Made by a program: the position numbers and the translations under genes
Shown: piece by piece, positions 36,935 to 46,806 of the stretch
Layout: the number at the start of each line of letters is the position of its first letter
Numbering within the stretch: the first letter of the stretch is position 1
Notes under the pieces: model-generated
Told to the model about the DNA's origin: nothing
Database searches by the model: none
What the model saw: the letters and a program-made list of their open reading frames with translations, nothing else
NCBI RefSeq assembly: GCF_016405905.1
Contig: NZ_JAEFCB010000001.1
Span: forward strand, 744,001-808,000
Origin: Variovorax sp. IB41
GTDB lineage: Bacteria > Pseudomonadota > Gammaproteobacteria > Burkholderiales > Burkholderiaceae_C
Direction: 5' to 3'
DNA: 64,000 bases

Positions 36935-38278
36935 GTGACGGGCGAACGGGGACTGATCGCACGCCACGCCGGCACGGTGCTGGTCGGCCAGCTGGCCGTG
37001 ATGGCGTTCGGCGTGACCGACACCATCATCGCGGGCCGCTATTCGGAGCACGCGCTGGCCGCGCTCTCGGTCGGCGCGGCGATCTTCGTGAGCGTGTACG
37101 TCTCGCTGATGGGCGTGCTGCAGGCGCTGCTACCGGTGTGGGCCGAGCTGCACGGCGCGGGCCGCAGCGGCGAGGTGGGCCGCTCGGTGCGGCAGTCGCT
37201 CTACCTGGCCGGCATCGCCATCGCGGTGGGCATGGTGGCGCTGCTGCTGCCTGGCGGCGCGCTGCGCTGGACGCAGGTACCGGCGGAGATGCGCGGCGAG
37301 GTCGAAACCTACCTGGCGGTGCTCGCCTTCGCGCTGGCGCCCTCCCTTCTCTTTCGCCTCTTCAGCACCCTGAACCAGAGCCTGGGCAAGCCCCAACTGG
37401 TGACCTGGCTGCAGCTCGCGTCGCTGGTGGTGAAGCTGCCGCTATCGATCTGGTTCACCTTCGGCGGCGCGGGCCTGCCGGCGATGGGCCTGGTCGGTTG
37501 CGCCTGGGCCACGTTGTGCGTGAACTGGGCGATGCTCGGTTGCGCGGTCTGGCTGTTGCGCAGCAGCGCCTTCTATCGCGGCTATGCGCTCTGGGAACGC
37601 ATCGAGCCGCCCGACTGGCACCAGATCCGCCAGTTCGCGCGCCTCGGTGTTCCCGGCGGCTTGGCGGTGCTCGTGGAGGTGACCTCGTTCACGCTGATGG
37701 CGCTGTTCATCGCGCGCCTGGGCACCACGGCGGCGGCCGCGCACCAGATCGCCTCGAACCTGCTGGCGGTGGCCTACATGATGCCGCTCTCGCTCGCCAT
37801 CGCGACCAGCGCGCGCGTGAGCTTCTGGCTCGGCGCCGGCGATCGCGCGAAGGCGCGCCATGCCTGCCGCCTCGGCTTCGAGCTGGCCATGCTGTGCGCG
37901 CTGGTCTATGCGGGCGCGATGGTCGCGCTTCGCCACCAGCTTGCGAATGTGTATTCGGACAATCCCGCCGTGATCGCGCTGGCCGCTTCGCTGCTGCTGG
38001 CCGTGGCGGTCTACCACGTTGCCGATGCGCTGCAGACGCTCTGCGTCTTCGTGCTGCGCTGCTACCGCGTGACGCTCGCGCCGCTGGTCATCTATTGCGC
38101 GATGCTCTGGGGCCTGGGCCTGGGCGGCAGCTATCTGCTGGCCTACCGCGGCCTCGGTCCCTGGGCCGCGATGCAATCGCCGCTGGCGTTCTGGATCATG
38201 AGCGCCGGGGCGCTGGTGCTCACAGGCCTGCTCTTCGCCGCGCTGCTGCGGTGGACGATGAAGAAGCGGGCGGGCTGA
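36935..38278 (+). CDS. MATE family efflux transporter
   Basis: Na+- or H+-coupled exporter of 447 residues with 12 predicted membrane segments in two similar halves. The N-terminal half has AVMAFGVTDTIIAGRYS, the second begins near RLGVPGGLAVLVEVTSFTLMALFIARLG, and both AAHQIASNLLAVAYMMPLSL and the related first-half segment are NorM/DinF-like. The start codon is GTG at 36935, three bases after the stop of the membrane glycosyltransferase-like gene, so the two are likely cotranscribed. The exported compound is unknown. Confidence 0.92.
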   Translation: MTGERGLIARHAGTVLVGQLAVMAFGVTDTIIAGRYSEHALAALSVGAAIFVSVYVSLMGVLQALLPVWAELHGAGRSGEVGRSVRQSLYLAGIAIAVGMVALLLPGGALRWTQVPAEMRGEVETYLAVLAFALAPSLLFRLFSTLNQSLGKPQLVTWLQLASLVVKLPLSIWFTFGGAGLPAMGLVGCAWATLCVNWAMLGCAVWLLRSSAFYRGYALWERIEPPDWHQIRQFARLGVPGGLAVLVEVTSFTLMALFIARLGTTAAAAHQIASNLLAVAYMMPLSLAIATSARVSFWLGAGDRAKARHACRLGFELAMLCALVYAGAMVALRHQLANVYSDNPAVIALAASLLLAVAVYHVADALQTLCVFVLRCYRVTLAPLVIYCAMLWGLGLGGSYLLAYRGLGPWAAMQSPLAFWIMSAGALVLTGLLFAALLRWTMKKRAG

Positions 38279-38281
38279 AGC

Positions 38282-39619
38282 TCACTTCGCAAGCACGCGC
38301 GCCTCGCGCACCCGCGCCGCCGGAAACACCAGCGCGAACCGGCTCCCCTTGCCCACCATGCTCTCGATGCGCAGCTCGGCCCCGTGCCGCTGTGCGATGT
38401 GCTTGACGATCGCCAGCCCCAGCCCCGTGCCGCCCGTCTCGCGCGAGCGGCTGCGGTCGATGCGATAGAAGCGCTCGGTGAGCCGCGGAATGTGCTCGGC
38501 GGCAATGCCCGGCCCGGTGTCCTTCACGGCGTACTCGCCGCGCCCATCGGGCAGCACCCGCCAGCTCACCGCCACCTCGCCGCCGCCGGGCGTGTAGCGG
38601 ATCGCGTTGCTCAGCAGGTTCGACATGGCGCTCTGCAATTCGGTCGGCGCACCCGAGAGCTCCGACTCGGCGTCGATGGTGAACGACAGGCGGTGGCCCA
38701 GCGGCGCGAGCCGGCCCGAGAGGCCGCGCCCTTCGTCCTCGCACTGCGCGAGCAAGGCGCGGATGCGAATCCACTGGTTGCCCGACGGCGAGGCGCTGCC
38801 CTCCAGGCGCGACAGCGTCAAGAGGTCGTTCACCAGCGTTTCCATGCGGTGCGACTGCTGCCCCATCAGCGAGAGGTAGCGCGTGCGCTCGTCCGCATCG
38901 AGCGGCAGGTTCTGCAGCGTTTCGACGAAGCCCGCGAGCACCGTGAGCGGCGTGCGGATTTCATGCGACACGTTCGCGACGAAATCGCGCCGCATCGCCT
39001 CGGCCTGTTCCAGCGCCGTGATGTCGCGCGTGAGCAGCATGCGGCGGTTGCCCGCGTAGGGATGCACCTGCACCGACAGCCGCACCGGATGGCTGCGCTG
39101 GTGCGCATGACCCGGGCCGGAGGCGTCGATGACGACGTCGCGGCTGTAGTTCCAGGAGGCCAGGTACGCCACGAACGCCGGGTCGCGCACGAGGTTTGCC
39201 AGGTGCTGCAGCAGGTCGCGCTCGGCGTCGATGCCGAACTGGCTGGCCGCCGTCTGGTTGCACCATTCGATGCGGCCCTGCTCGTCCAGCAGGATCACGC
39301 CGTTGGGGGATGCCTGGATCGCGGCCAAAAATTCTTGCAACCGGTCTTCGGCCTGGCGCGTCTGCTGTTCGCGGTCGCGCAGCAGCTTGCGGATGCGTTC
39401 GGCCAGCTCGCCCCAGACGCCCGGTCCGCGGGTCGGCAGGCCCGCCGCGTCGTTGCGCAGCACCTGCAGCAGCCGCTCGGCACGCCAGGCGTCGAGCGCG
39501 AGCCACAGCACCGCGCCCAGCCAGGCGCCCAGCCACCCGAACTTCCAGCCAAAAATGCCGACAGCGCCCGCGCCTATTGCAAGGGACGCTATTAAAAAAG
39601 TAGCGATTCGGAAGGGCAT
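38282..39619 (-). CDS. phoR: Phosphate regulon sensor histidine kinase PhoR
   Basis: Inner-membrane kinase controlling PhoB. Of 445 residues, it starts with two hydrophobic segments (residues 5-42), then a PAS domain (AIQASPNGVILLDEQGRIEWCN), the HisKA phospho-acceptor His219 (FVANVSHEIRTPL) and the ATPase with N box LLSNAIRYTPGG, G1 VKDTGPGIAAEH and G2 GGTGLGLAIVKH. Order and TM-PAS-kinase layout are those of PhoR. It follows phoB on the same strand after 44 bp, the conserved order phoB-phoR. Confidence 0.95.
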   Translation of the reverse strand: MPFRIATFLIASLAIGAGAVGIFGWKFGWLGAWLGAVLWLALDAWRAERLLQVLRNDAAGLPTRGPGVWGELAERIRKLLRDREQQTRQAEDRLQEFLAAIQASPNGVILLDEQGRIEWCNQTAASQFGIDAERDLLQHLANLVRDPAFVAYLASWNYSRDVVIDASGPGHAHQRSHPVRLSVQVHPYAGNRRMLLTRDITALEQAEAMRRDFVANVSHEIRTPLTVLAGFVETLQNLPLDADERTRYLSLMGQQSHRMETLVNDLLTLSRLEGSASPSGNQWIRIRALLAQCEDEGRGLSGRLAPLGHRLSFTIDAESELSGAPTELQSAMSNLLSNAIRYTPGGGEVAVSWRVLPDGRGEYAVKDTGPGIAAEHIPRLTERFYRIDRSRSRETGGTGLGLAIVKHIAQRHGAELRIESMVGKGSRFALVFPAARVREARVLAK

Positions 39620-39663
39620 GGCGGGCGATTATCCGCGCCCGCGGCCAAGAGACGCCACGGCGT

Positions 39664-40356
39664 TCAAACCGTGACTTGGGCGGTCAGGCGGTAGCCTGCT
39701 CCCCGGACGGTTTCGACCATCGGCGCGGCGGCACCCAGCGATTCGCGCAGGCGCTTGACGTGCACGTCGACCGTGCGTTCCTCGATGTAGACGTGGTCGC
39801 CCCACACCTTGTCGAGTAGCTGTGCGCGGCTGTGCACGCGCTCGGCGTGCTGCATCAGGTAGGCCAGCAGCTTGAACTCGGTCGGGCCGACCTTCAGCGC
39901 AGCGCCCTGCCAGGTCACGCGGTGCGTGGAGGTGTCCAGCGCGAGCTCGCCGATTTCCACGCGCTCGGTCACCACCTCGGGGGCACGGCGGCGCAGCACC
40001 GCACGGATGCGGGCCAGCATTTCCTGCGTGGAGAAGGGCTTGGTGATGTAGTCGTCGGCACCGGCATCCAGGCCCGCGACCTTGTCGGGCTCGTCGCCGC
40101 GCGCGGTCAGCATCAGGATCGGGATGGCCTTGGTGCGCGGGTCCTTGCGCCACTGGCGTGCCAGCTGCAGGCCGCTCTGGCCCGGCAGCATCCAGTCGAG
40201 CAGGATCAGGTCGGGCAGGAAGGCGTCGATTTCGCGCTGCGCTGCGGCACCGTCTTCCGACCAGATCGGCTCGAAGCCGTTGTGGCGCAGGTTGACGGCG
40301 ATCAGCTCGGCGATCGAGGACTCGTCTTCGACGATCAGGACTCGGGGTTTTTTCAT
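39664..40356 (-). CDS. phoB: Phosphate regulon response regulator PhoB
   Basis: OmpR-type regulator of 230 residues binding Pho boxes. Acidic residues Glu10/Asp11, phospho-acceptor Asp54 (LILLDWMLPG), Thr and Lys switch residues (MLTARGDE; ITKPFS) and a winged-helix C-terminus (LTPTEFKLL replaced by VGPTEFKLLAYLM, then VDVHVKRLRESLG and TVRGAGYRL) are seen. It is the likely user of the Pho boxes before pstS, ppx and ppk1. A 98-bp repeat separates it from phoU. Confidence 0.97.
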   Translation of the reverse strand: MKKPRVLIVEDESSIAELIAVNLRHNGFEPIWSEDGAAAQREIDAFLPDLILLDWMLPGQSGLQLARQWRKDPRTKAIPILMLTARGDEPDKVAGLDAGADDYITKPFSTQEMLARIRAVLRRRAPEVVTERVEIGELALDTSTHRVTWQGAALKVGPTEFKLLAYLMQHAERVHSRAQLLDKVWGDHVYIEERTVDVHVKRLRESLGAAAPMVETVRGAGYRLTAQVTV

Positions 40357-40394
40357 GTTATCTGCTCACTTGATGGTCACCCCGGTCCCTTCCA

Positions 40395-40492
40395 GCGAAC
40401 GCCGCGGAACCGGCTTTGCCGGGCCGCAGGCGTTGCCCCCTGCAAGGGGGTTGGCGGCCGCACGAAGTGGGCAAGCCTGGGGGTTTGTCATT
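40395..40492 (-). repeat. 98-bp dispersed intergenic repeat, copy 2
   Basis: Ungapped match to 21859-21956 at about 88 of 98 positions. It begins at the phoU stop codon (40488-40490) and ends 38 bp before the phoB start. Same hairpins and same orientation relative to the host transcript as copy 1. Confidence 0.9.
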
Positions 40493-41189
40493 GAAGCGCG
40501 GACTCGATTTCCTGCATCGAAGTGTGCCGCACATCGGCACCCTTGACGATGTAGATGATGAATTCGGCGATGTTCTTGGCGTGGTCGCCGATGCGCTCGA
40601 TGGCCTTGGCCAGGAACAGGAGGTCCAGGCTGGCCGAGATGGTGCGGGGGTCTTCCATCATGTAGGTGACGAGCTTCCGCACGAACCCGTCGAACTCCTT
40701 GTCGATCAGGTCGTCGTCCTTCAGGATCGACAGCGCCGCGGCCGTGTCCAGGCGCGCGAACGCGTCCAGCGCGGTGCGCAAGAGGCCCGAGGCCAGGTCG
40801 GCGGCGATGCGCAACTCGGTCGTGGGCAGCTGGCGGGCCGAACCGCTCTCGATGATCGACTTGACCATGCGCGCGATCTTGTTGGCCTCGTCGCCCACGC
40901 GCTCCAGGTTGGCGGTGGTCTTGCTGATGGCGATCAGGAGGCGCAGGTCGCGTGCGGTCGGCTGGCGGCGCGCGATGATCGACGAGAGCTCGCGGTCGAT
41001 GTCGATTTCCATCGCATTGACGCGGTGCTCGGTCTCCATCACGCGGTCGGCGGCATCGGCGTCGAACTGCAGCAGCGCGTAGACCGCCGTGTGGATCTGC
41101 GACTCGACCATGCCGCCGAGCTCCATCACGCGCGACGAGACGCCGTTGAGTTCGCTGTCGAACTGGCTGGAAAGATGTTTCTCGCTCAT
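40488..41189 (-). CDS. phoU: Phosphate signalling protein PhoU
   Basis: Cytoplasmic regulator linking the Pst importer to PhoR and shutting the Pho response off when phosphate is ample. The 233-residue protein has two similar three-helix halves with metal-binding motifs: MEIDIDRELSSIIARRQP and RVGDEANKIARMV in the first, DLLFLAKAIERIGDHAKNIAE in the second. N-terminus MSEKHLSSQFDSELNGV is family-like. It follows pstB by 9 bp. Confidence 0.96.
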   Translation of the reverse strand: MSEKHLSSQFDSELNGVSSRVMELGGMVESQIHTAVYALLQFDADAADRVMETEHRVNAMEIDIDRELSSIIARRQPTARDLRLLIAISKTTANLERVGDEANKIARMVKSIIESGSARQLPTTELRIAADLASGLLRTALDAFARLDTAAALSILKDDDLIDKEFDGFVRKLVTYMMEDPRTISASLDLLFLAKAIERIGDHAKNIAEFIIYIVKGADVRHTSMQEIESALQ

Positions 41190-41198
41190 GGTGTCTCC

Positions 41199-41978
41199 TT
41201 AGCCGAAACGGCCGGTGATGTAGTCCTCGGTTTCCTTGCGCTGCGGCTTGAAGAACATCTGCTCCGTCGCGCCGAATTCGATCAGGTCACCCAGGTACAT
41301 GTAGGCGGTGTAGTCGCTGCAGCGGGCCGCCTGCTGCATGTTGTGCGTCACGATGACCACGGTGTACTCGTTTTTGAGCTCGGCGATCAGTTCTTCGATC
41401 TTCGCGGTGGAAATCGGGTCGAGCGCGGAGCACGGCTCGTCGAGAAGCAGCACTTCGGGCTTGATCGCGATGCCGCGCGCAATGCACAGGCGCTGCTGCT
41501 GGCCGCCGGAGAGGCCCGAGCCGCTTTGCTGCAGCTTGTCGCGCACTTCGGTCCAGAGCGCGGCCTTCTTCAGGGCCCACTCGACGCGGTCGTCCATCTC
41601 GCTGGCCGAGAGGCTCTCGAACAGCTTCACGCCGAAGGCGATGTTGTCGTAGATCGACATCGGGAACGGCGTGGGCTTCTGGAACACCATGCCGACCTTG
41701 GCACGGATGAGCGCCACGTCCTGCTTGGAGGTCAGCAGGTTTTCGCCGTCCAGGGCGATCGTGCCCTCGGCGCGCTGCTCGGGGTAGAGCTCGAACATGC
41801 GGTTGAAGGTGCGCAGCAGGGTCGACTTGCCGCAGCCCGACGGGCCGATGAAGGCCGTGACCTTGTTCTCGGGAATCTCGAGGTTGATGCCCTTGAGCGC
41901 GTGGAATTTGCCGTAGTAGAAGTTCAGGTCCTTGACCGAGATCTTCGAGCGCGACGGTTGTGCGACGGTATTTGGCAT
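41199..41978 (-). CDS. pstB: Phosphate ABC transporter ATP-binding protein PstB
   Basis: ATPase of the high-affinity phosphate importer, 259 residues. Walker [18 protein letters not shown], the signature [16 protein letters not shown], Walker [17 protein letters not shown], and H-loop [22 protein letters not shown] identify PstB. The Asn-Arg-Met after Walker A and the THNMQQA motif are PstB-specific. It lies 19 bp after pstA. Confidence 0.98.
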   Translation of the reverse strand: MPNTVAQPSRSKISVKDLNFYYGKFHALKGINLEIPENKVTAFIGPSGCGKSTLLRTFNRMFELYPEQRAEGTIALDGENLLTSKQDVALIRAKVGMVFQKPTPFPMSIYDNIAFGVKLFESLSASEMDDRVEWALKKAALWTEVRDKLQQSGSGLSGGQQQRLCIARGIAIKPEVLLLDEPCSALDPISTAKIEELIAELKNEYTVVIVTHNMQQAARCSDYTAYMYLGDLIEFGATEQMFFKPQRKETEDYITGRFG

Positions 41979-41997
41979 GGGAGATCTTCTTCTTCAG

Positions 41998-42882
41998 TCA
42001 GTGTTTGTTGCGCGTGAGGACCCGCGCCAGGATGTTGAGGGCGAGCACGGCCACGGTGATCAGGAACACGCCGGCCCAGGCCAGCTGTTGCCAGTTCTCG
42101 TACGGGCTCATCGCGAACTTGAAGATCGTGACCGGCAGGCTGGCCATCGGCTGGCTCACGTCGGCGGTCCAGAACTGGTTGTTCAGCGCAGTGAAGAGCA
42201 GCGGCGCGGTTTCACCCGCGATGCGCGCCACGGCCAGCAGGATGCCCGTGACCACACCGGCGCGCGCGGCGCGCAGCGTGATGCTGATGATGACCTTCCA
42301 CTTGGGCGTGCCCAATGCGTAGGCCGCTTCGCGCAGGCCCGGCGGCACCAGCTGCAGCATGTTCTCGGTGGTGCGGATCACCACCGGGATCACGATCAGC
42401 GCAAGCGCCAGCGCACCGGCCAGGCCCGAGAAGGTCTTGAAGTAGGCCACCACCACCGCGTAGACGAACAGGCCGATCACGATCGATGGCGCCGACAGGA
42501 GGATGTCGTTGACGAAGCGCGTGACCGAGGCGAGCCAGCCCTTGGGGTTGTACTCGGCCAGGTAGATGCCGGCCATGATGCCGATCGGCGTGCCCACGAA
42601 GGTGGCGAGCATCACCATCACGAACGAGCCGAAGATCGCGTTGGCGATGCCGCCCACTTCGTTGGGCGGCGGCGTCATTTCGGTGAAGGTGGCGATGGCC
42701 AGCCCGCCGATGCCAAGGCGCAGCGTTTCCCAGAGGATCCACACGAGCCAGAACACGCCGAACACCATCGCGGCGAGCGACAGCGTGAGGGCGATCTTGT
42801 TGACGCGGTTGCGCGAGGCGAACCGGGCCTGGCGCGTCTCGTTGAGCGCCTTGGCGTTGAGGAGGTCTTGCGCAGTGCTCAC
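41998..42882 (-). CDS. pstA: Phosphate ABC transporter permease PstA
   Basis: Integral membrane permease of 294 residues with six membrane helices. PstA features are [35 protein letters not shown] and the EAA loop [18 protein letters not shown]. It overlaps pstC by ATGA and precedes pstB. The role is the phosphate channel together with PstC. Confidence 0.95.
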   Translation of the reverse strand: MSTAQDLLNAKALNETRQARFASRNRVNKIALTLSLAAMVFGVFWLVWILWETLRLGIGGLAIATFTEMTPPPNEVGGIANAIFGSFVMVMLATFVGTPIGIMAGIYLAEYNPKGWLASVTRFVNDILLSAPSIVIGLFVYAVVVAYFKTFSGLAGALALALIVIPVVIRTTENMLQLVPPGLREAAYALGTPKWKVIISITLRAARAGVVTGILLAVARIAGETAPLLFTALNNQFWTADVSQPMASLPVTIFKFAMSPYENWQQLAWAGVFLITVAVLALNILARVLTRNKH

Positions 42883-43958
42883 GACTTGGTTCCTTCGCTC
42901 TTCTTCATCTTGGCCAGCAGCACCTTGGAGAGCGTCAGCACGACGAAGGTGATGAAGAACAGGACGAGGCCCAGGTACATCAGCGCCGCCTGGTGCAGGC
43001 CCGCGCCGGCTTCGGCGAATTCGTTGGCCAGGGCCGAGGTGATGCTGTTGGCAGCCTCGAACACCGACAGCGAGTTGAGCTGGTTCATGTTGCCGATCAC
43101 GAACGTGACCGCCATCGTTTCACCGAGCGCCCGGCCGAGGCCGAGCATGATGCCGCCGATGACGCCGGCCTTGGTGTACGGCAGCACGACCTTGGAGACG
43201 ACCTCCCAGGTGGTGGAGCCCAGGCCGTAGGCGGACTCTTTCAGGAGCGGCGGCGTCACTTCGAACACGTCGCGCATCACCGAGGCGATGAACGGAATGA
43301 TCATGATCGCCAGGATGATGCCGGCCGACAGGATGCCGATGCCCACGGGCGGGCCGGACACCAGGGCGCCCAGGTACGGCACGCCGGCCAAGAGCTTCTG
43401 CAGCGGCTGCTGCACCCAGGTCGAGAGAATCGGGCCGAACACCAGGAGGCCCCACATGCCGTACACGATGGACGGCACGGCGGCGAGCAATTCGATGGCC
43501 GTGCCCAGCGGGCGCTTGAGCCAGTTGGGCGACAGCTCGGTCAGGAACAGGGCAATGCCGAAGCTCACCGGCACCGCGATCACCAAGGCGATGAACGAGG
43601 TGGCCAGCGTGCCGTAGATCATCACGAGGCCGCCGTACTCTTCCTTGACCGGGTCCCACGTGCTGTTGACGAGAAAGCCGAGGCCGTACTTGGAAATGGC
43701 GGGCCAGGCGCCGGCGATGAGCGACACCAGGATGCCGATCAGCATCGCCAGCGTCAGCAGCGCGGCGCCTTTGGCGGCCCAGCCGAAGAGGCGGTCGGCC
43801 ATGGGGCCGGAACGCGGCGCCTTCACCGGCGGTGGCGGCGCAGTGGCGCGGCCACGGTCGGCCGCCAGGTCGTAGGTGGCGGCAGCAGGAAGAGTGGATG
43901 ACACGGGTCGCTCCGGCAAAGACGAAAGCGGCGCGTCCTCGAGCGAAGTGCTGCTCAT
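42879..43958 (-). CDS. pstC: Phosphate ABC transporter permease PstC
   Basis: Permease of 359 residues with PstC features [39 protein letters not shown] and [17 protein letters not shown]. The N-terminus is unusually long: about 52 Pro/Ala/Ser-rich residues before [15 protein letters not shown] at 43958 has no clear ribosome-binding site, so a start at 43802 is possible. It follows pstS after 33 bp and overlaps pstA. Confidence 0.93.
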   Translation of the reverse strand: MSSTSLEDAPLSSLPERPVSSTLPAAATYDLAADRGRATAPPPPVKAPRSGPMADRLFGWAAKGAALLTLAMLIGILVSLIAGAWPAISKYGLGFLVNSTWDPVKEEYGGLVMIYGTLATSFIALVIAVPVSFGIALFLTELSPNWLKRPLGTAIELLAAVPSIVYGMWGLLVFGPILSTWVQQPLQKLLAGVPYLGALVSGPPVGIGILSAGIILAIMIIPFIASVMRDVFEVTPPLLKESAYGLGSTTWEVVSKVVLPYTKAGVIGGIMLGLGRALGETMAVTFVIGNMNQLNSLSVFEAANSITSALANEFAEAGAGLHQAALMYLGLVLFFITFVVLTLSKVLLAKMKKSEGTKS

Positions 43959-43991
43959 GGATGCGCCGTTCTGGGCTGGTGGGTGGGTGGC

Positions 43992-45026
43992 TTACTTGAA
44001 CGCGACGGGCTTGCCCGAAGCGTCCTTCACGTCACCCCATGCCTTGGCGATGGTGGCCTTCACGGCGTCGGGCATCGGCACGTAGTCCAGGTCGTCGGCG
44101 GTCTTGTCGCCACCCTTGTAGGCCCAGTCGAAGAACTTGAGCACCGTGGTCGCGCTGGCGGGCTTGTCCTGCACCTTGTGCATCAGGATGAAGGTCGCGC
44201 CGGTGATGGGCCATGCGCCCTTGTCGGCCTGGTTGGTCAGCACCTGGTAGAAGCTCTTGTTCCAGTCGGCAGCGGCGGCGGCGGCCTTGAAGGCGGTGTC
44301 GTCGGGCGAGACGAAGTTGCCGGCCGCGTTCTGCAGCTGGGCGTAGGTCATCTTGTTCTGCTTGACGTAGGCGTACTCGACGTAGCCGATCGAGTTGGGC
44401 AGGCGGTTCACGAAAGCGGCGACGCCTTCGTTGCCCTTGCCGCCCGCGCCGGTGGGCCAGTTCACGGCCGTGCCTTCGCCGACCTTGGTCTTCCACTCGG
44501 CGTTGACCTTGCTCAGGTAGTTGGTGAACAGGAAGCTGGTGCCCGAACCGTCGGCGCGGCGAACCGGAGCGATGGCAGCGTCAGGCAGGGCGAGCGAACC
44601 GTTCAGTGCCTTGATGGCGGGGTCGTTCCACTTGGTGATCTTGCCCAGGTAGATGTCGCCCAGGACCTGGCCGTTGAGCTTGAGCTCGCCCGGCTTGATG
44701 CCGGTGATGTTGACCACGGGGATCACGCCGCCGATGACGGTGGGGAACTGCATCAGGCCCTTGGCCTGGAGTTCGTCGTCCTTCAGGGGAGCGTCCGACG
44801 CGCCGAAATCGACGGTCTTGGCTTCGATCTGCTTCAGGCCCGCGCCCGAGCCGACCGACTGGTAGTTGATCTTGACGCCGGTGGCCTTGTTGAAGTCCGA
44901 AGCCCACTTGGCATACAGCGGTGCCGGGAAGCTGGCGCCGGCGCCGGTCACGTCTTGTGCGAGGGCGGGAATGGAGAACAGCGCGGCCACGAGACCGGCG
45001 GTTGCAAATTTGAACGTCGTTTTCAT
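43992..45026 (-). CDS. pstS: Phosphate-binding protein PstS
   Basis: Periplasmic high-affinity phosphate receptor, 344 residues. The signal peptide [17 protein letters not shown] ends SIPALA before [11 protein letters not shown]. PstS ligand-binding segments [33 protein letters not shown] and [17 protein letters not shown] are present. It is the first gene of the pstSCAB-phoU-phoBR unit, with a Pho box (45091-45108) and a -10 (45075-45080) upstream. AAGGAAG precedes the ATG. Confidence 0.98.
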   Translation of the reverse strand: MKTTFKFATAGLVAALFSIPALAQDVTGAGASFPAPLYAKWASDFNKATGVKINYQSVGSGAGLKQIEAKTVDFGASDAPLKDDELQAKGLMQFPTVIGGVIPVVNITGIKPGELKLNGQVLGDIYLGKITKWNDPAIKALNGSLALPDAAIAPVRRADGSGTSFLFTNYLSKVNAEWKTKVGEGTAVNWPTGAGGKGNEGVAAFVNRLPNSIGYVEYAYVKQNKMTYAQLQNAAGNFVSPDDTAFKAAAAAADWNKSFYQVLTNQADKGAWPITGATFILMHKVQDKPASATTVLKFFDWAYKGGDKTADDLDYVPMPDAVKATIAKAWGDVKDASGKPVAFK

Positions 45027-45074
45027 GAAGCTTCCTTTAGAAGTAAGAAGTAGTCCCTTTCGGGCTTGGGACGG

Positions 45075-45080
45075 ACTCTA
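45075..45080 (-). promoter_or_regulatory. -10 element of pstS
   Basis: TAGAGT begins exactly 10 bases after the Pho box end on the - strand, the spacing normal for PhoB-activated promoters where the box replaces the -35. Confidence 0.65.
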
Positions 45081-45090
45081 GAAAGCTTGT

Positions 45091-45108
45091 GTGACATCAA
45101 TATGACAC
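45091..45108 (-). promoter_or_regulatory. Pho box of the pstS operon
   Basis: On the - strand GTGTCAT-ATTG-ATGTCAC, a 7-4-7 direct repeat close to the CTGTCAT-A/T4-CTGTCAC consensus. It is 65 bases upstream of the pstS ATG and drives pstSCAB-phoU-phoBR. Confidence 0.85.
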
Positions 45109-45157
45109 CCCGCTGTCGAGGGAAAATGCCGGCATTCCCCTCCCCGGCCGTGTGACG

Positions 45158-45175
45158 CTGTCACATAACCGTCAT
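45158..45175 (+). promoter_or_regulatory. Pho box of ppx
   Basis: CTGTCAC-ATAA-CCGTCAT on the + strand, facing ppx. Ten bases later comes TAGCCT (45186-45191), a possible -10 at the same spacing as in pstS. The left half also forms a GTGAC-GCT-GTCAC palindrome with preceding bases. Confidence 0.75.
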
Positions 45176-45278
45176 GCGGCGCGCCTAGCCTTCCCGACCT
45201 CGCCGCTGCGCGATTCGGGAGGCGGCGCGCCTGTCACGGCGCTACGATCAAAGACAACGCCCTCTTCACTACAACTAC

Positions 45279-46799
45279 ATGCAAAACGGCACCCGCCTCG
45301 CCGCAGTCGATCTCGGTTCCAACAGCTTCAGGCTCGAAATCGGACAGGTCGACCATGGCCAGATCCACCGCACCGAGTACCTGAAGGAAACAGTGCGCCA
45401 GGGCAACGGCCTGGACAGCGCCCGCAATCTCACGACCGAAGCCATGCAGCGCGGCTGGGATGCGCTGGCGCGTTTCGGCGAGCGGCTGGCCGGCTTCAAG
45501 CGCTCGCAGGTGCGCGCCGTGGCCACGCAGACGCTGCGCGAAGCGCGCAACCGCGAAGAATTCCTGCTGCGCGCGCGCACCATCCTGGGCTTCGGCATCG
45601 ACGTGATCCCGGGCCGGGAAGAAGCCCGCCTGATCTACCAGGGCGTGGCGCACATGCTCCCGCACACCGACGCCTCCGACAGCGAACGCCGCCTGGTGGT
45701 GGACATCGGCGGGCGTTCCACCGAAATGATCATCGGCCGCGCGCTCGAGGCCGAACTGGTGGAGTCGTACCGCGTCGGCAGCGTCGCCTGGTCGATGAAG
45801 CACTTCGCCGAAGGCCAGTTCACGCCCGCGGCCTTCCGCGCTGCCGAAGTGGCCGCCAAGGCGGTGCTCGACGACGCGCTCGGCAGCTACACGCGCGACC
45901 AGTGGGACGTGGCCTACGGTGCCTCGGGCACCATCGGCGCGGTCGGCGACGTGCTGGCCGCGGCCGGCGCGGAGCCCGGCCTCGTCACCCGCGAGGGCCT
46001 CGACTGGCTGCTCGACCGCCTGCTCAAGGCCGGCAGCGCCGACAAGCTGCGCATCGACGGCATGCGCGAAGACCGCAAGGCCGTGATCGGCGGCGGCGTG
46101 AGCGTGCTGCGCGCGGTGTTCGACCTGCTCGGCATCGAAGAAATGAAAGTGGCCCAGGGTGCGCTGCGCCACGGCGTGCTCTACGAACTGCTGGAACGCG
46201 ACGAGAGCGTGGCCGACATGCGCACCGCCACCGTGGCCCGGCTCGCTACGCGCTTCGCGGTCGATGCCGCGCAGGCCAAGCGGGTGGGCGAAGCCGCCGC
46301 AGGCCTCTTCGTGCAATTGGCCCCGGCCGCACGCGGCGGCAGCACCTCCAACCGCGCGGGCCGCGCGCTGCGCAAGCTCGGCTGGGCCGCGCAGCTGCAC
46401 GAGATCGGCGCGCTGGTGTCGCACAGCGACTATCACAAGCACGGCGCCTACATCCTCGACAACACCGACGCCCCCGGCTTCGCGGTGAACGAACTGCACG
46501 CCCTCGGCCAGCTGGTGCTGGGACAGCGCGGCAAGCTGCGCAAGCTCGAGGCGGCGCTCGACGACGAGACCTTCGTGATGCAGTTGCTGGCGCTGCGGCT
46601 GGCCGTCATCCTCTGCCACGCGCGGCGCGATCCCGATCCGCAAGCGCTGCACCTCGCGGCACTGGGCGCGCGTGCGTTCACGATCGTGTGCGCACCCGAC
46701 TGGGCCGATGCCTATCCGCAGTCGGCACACCTCCTGCGCGAAGAAGTGCTGGCCTGGCAGAAGACCAGCAACTGGCGCGTGGAACTGAGCGGCGCTTGA
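45279..46799 (+). CDS. ppx: Exopolyphosphatase
   Basis: Releases phosphate from the end of polyphosphate; GppA/Ppx family. The 506-residue protein has the actin-like ATPase motifs AAVDLGSNSFRLEIG, VRAVATQTLREARNR, VIPGREEARLIYQGVAH, VVDIGGRSTEMIIG and YGASGTIGAV, followed by an HD-like helical C-terminal part (GWAAQLHEIGALVSHSDYHKHGAYI). It is divergent from pstS with its own Pho box, so it should be induced with phosphate uptake. It converges with sixA, 7 bp apart, with no terminator. Confidence 0.95.
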   Translation: MQNGTRLAAVDLGSNSFRLEIGQVDHGQIHRTEYLKETVRQGNGLDSARNLTTEAMQRGWDALARFGERLAGFKRSQVRAVATQTLREARNREEFLLRARTILGFGIDVIPGREEARLIYQGVAHMLPHTDASDSERRLVVDIGGRSTEMIIGRALEAELVESYRVGSVAWSMKHFAEGQFTPAAFRAAEVAAKAVLDDALGSYTRDQWDVAYGASGTIGAVGDVLAAAGAEPGLVTREGLDWLLDRLLKAGSADKLRIDGMREDRKAVIGGGVSVLRAVFDLLGIEEMKVAQGALRHGVLYELLERDESVADMRTATVARLATRFAVDAAQAKRVGEAAAGLFVQLAPAARGGSTSNRAGRALRKLGWAAQLHEIGALVSHSDYHKHGAYILDNTDAPGFAVNELHALGQLVLGQRGKLRKLEAALDDETFVMQLLALRLAVILCHARRDPDPQALHLAALGARAFTIVCAPDWADAYPQSAHLLREEVLAWQKTSNWRVELSGA

Positions 46800-46806
46800 G
46801 CCGGAC

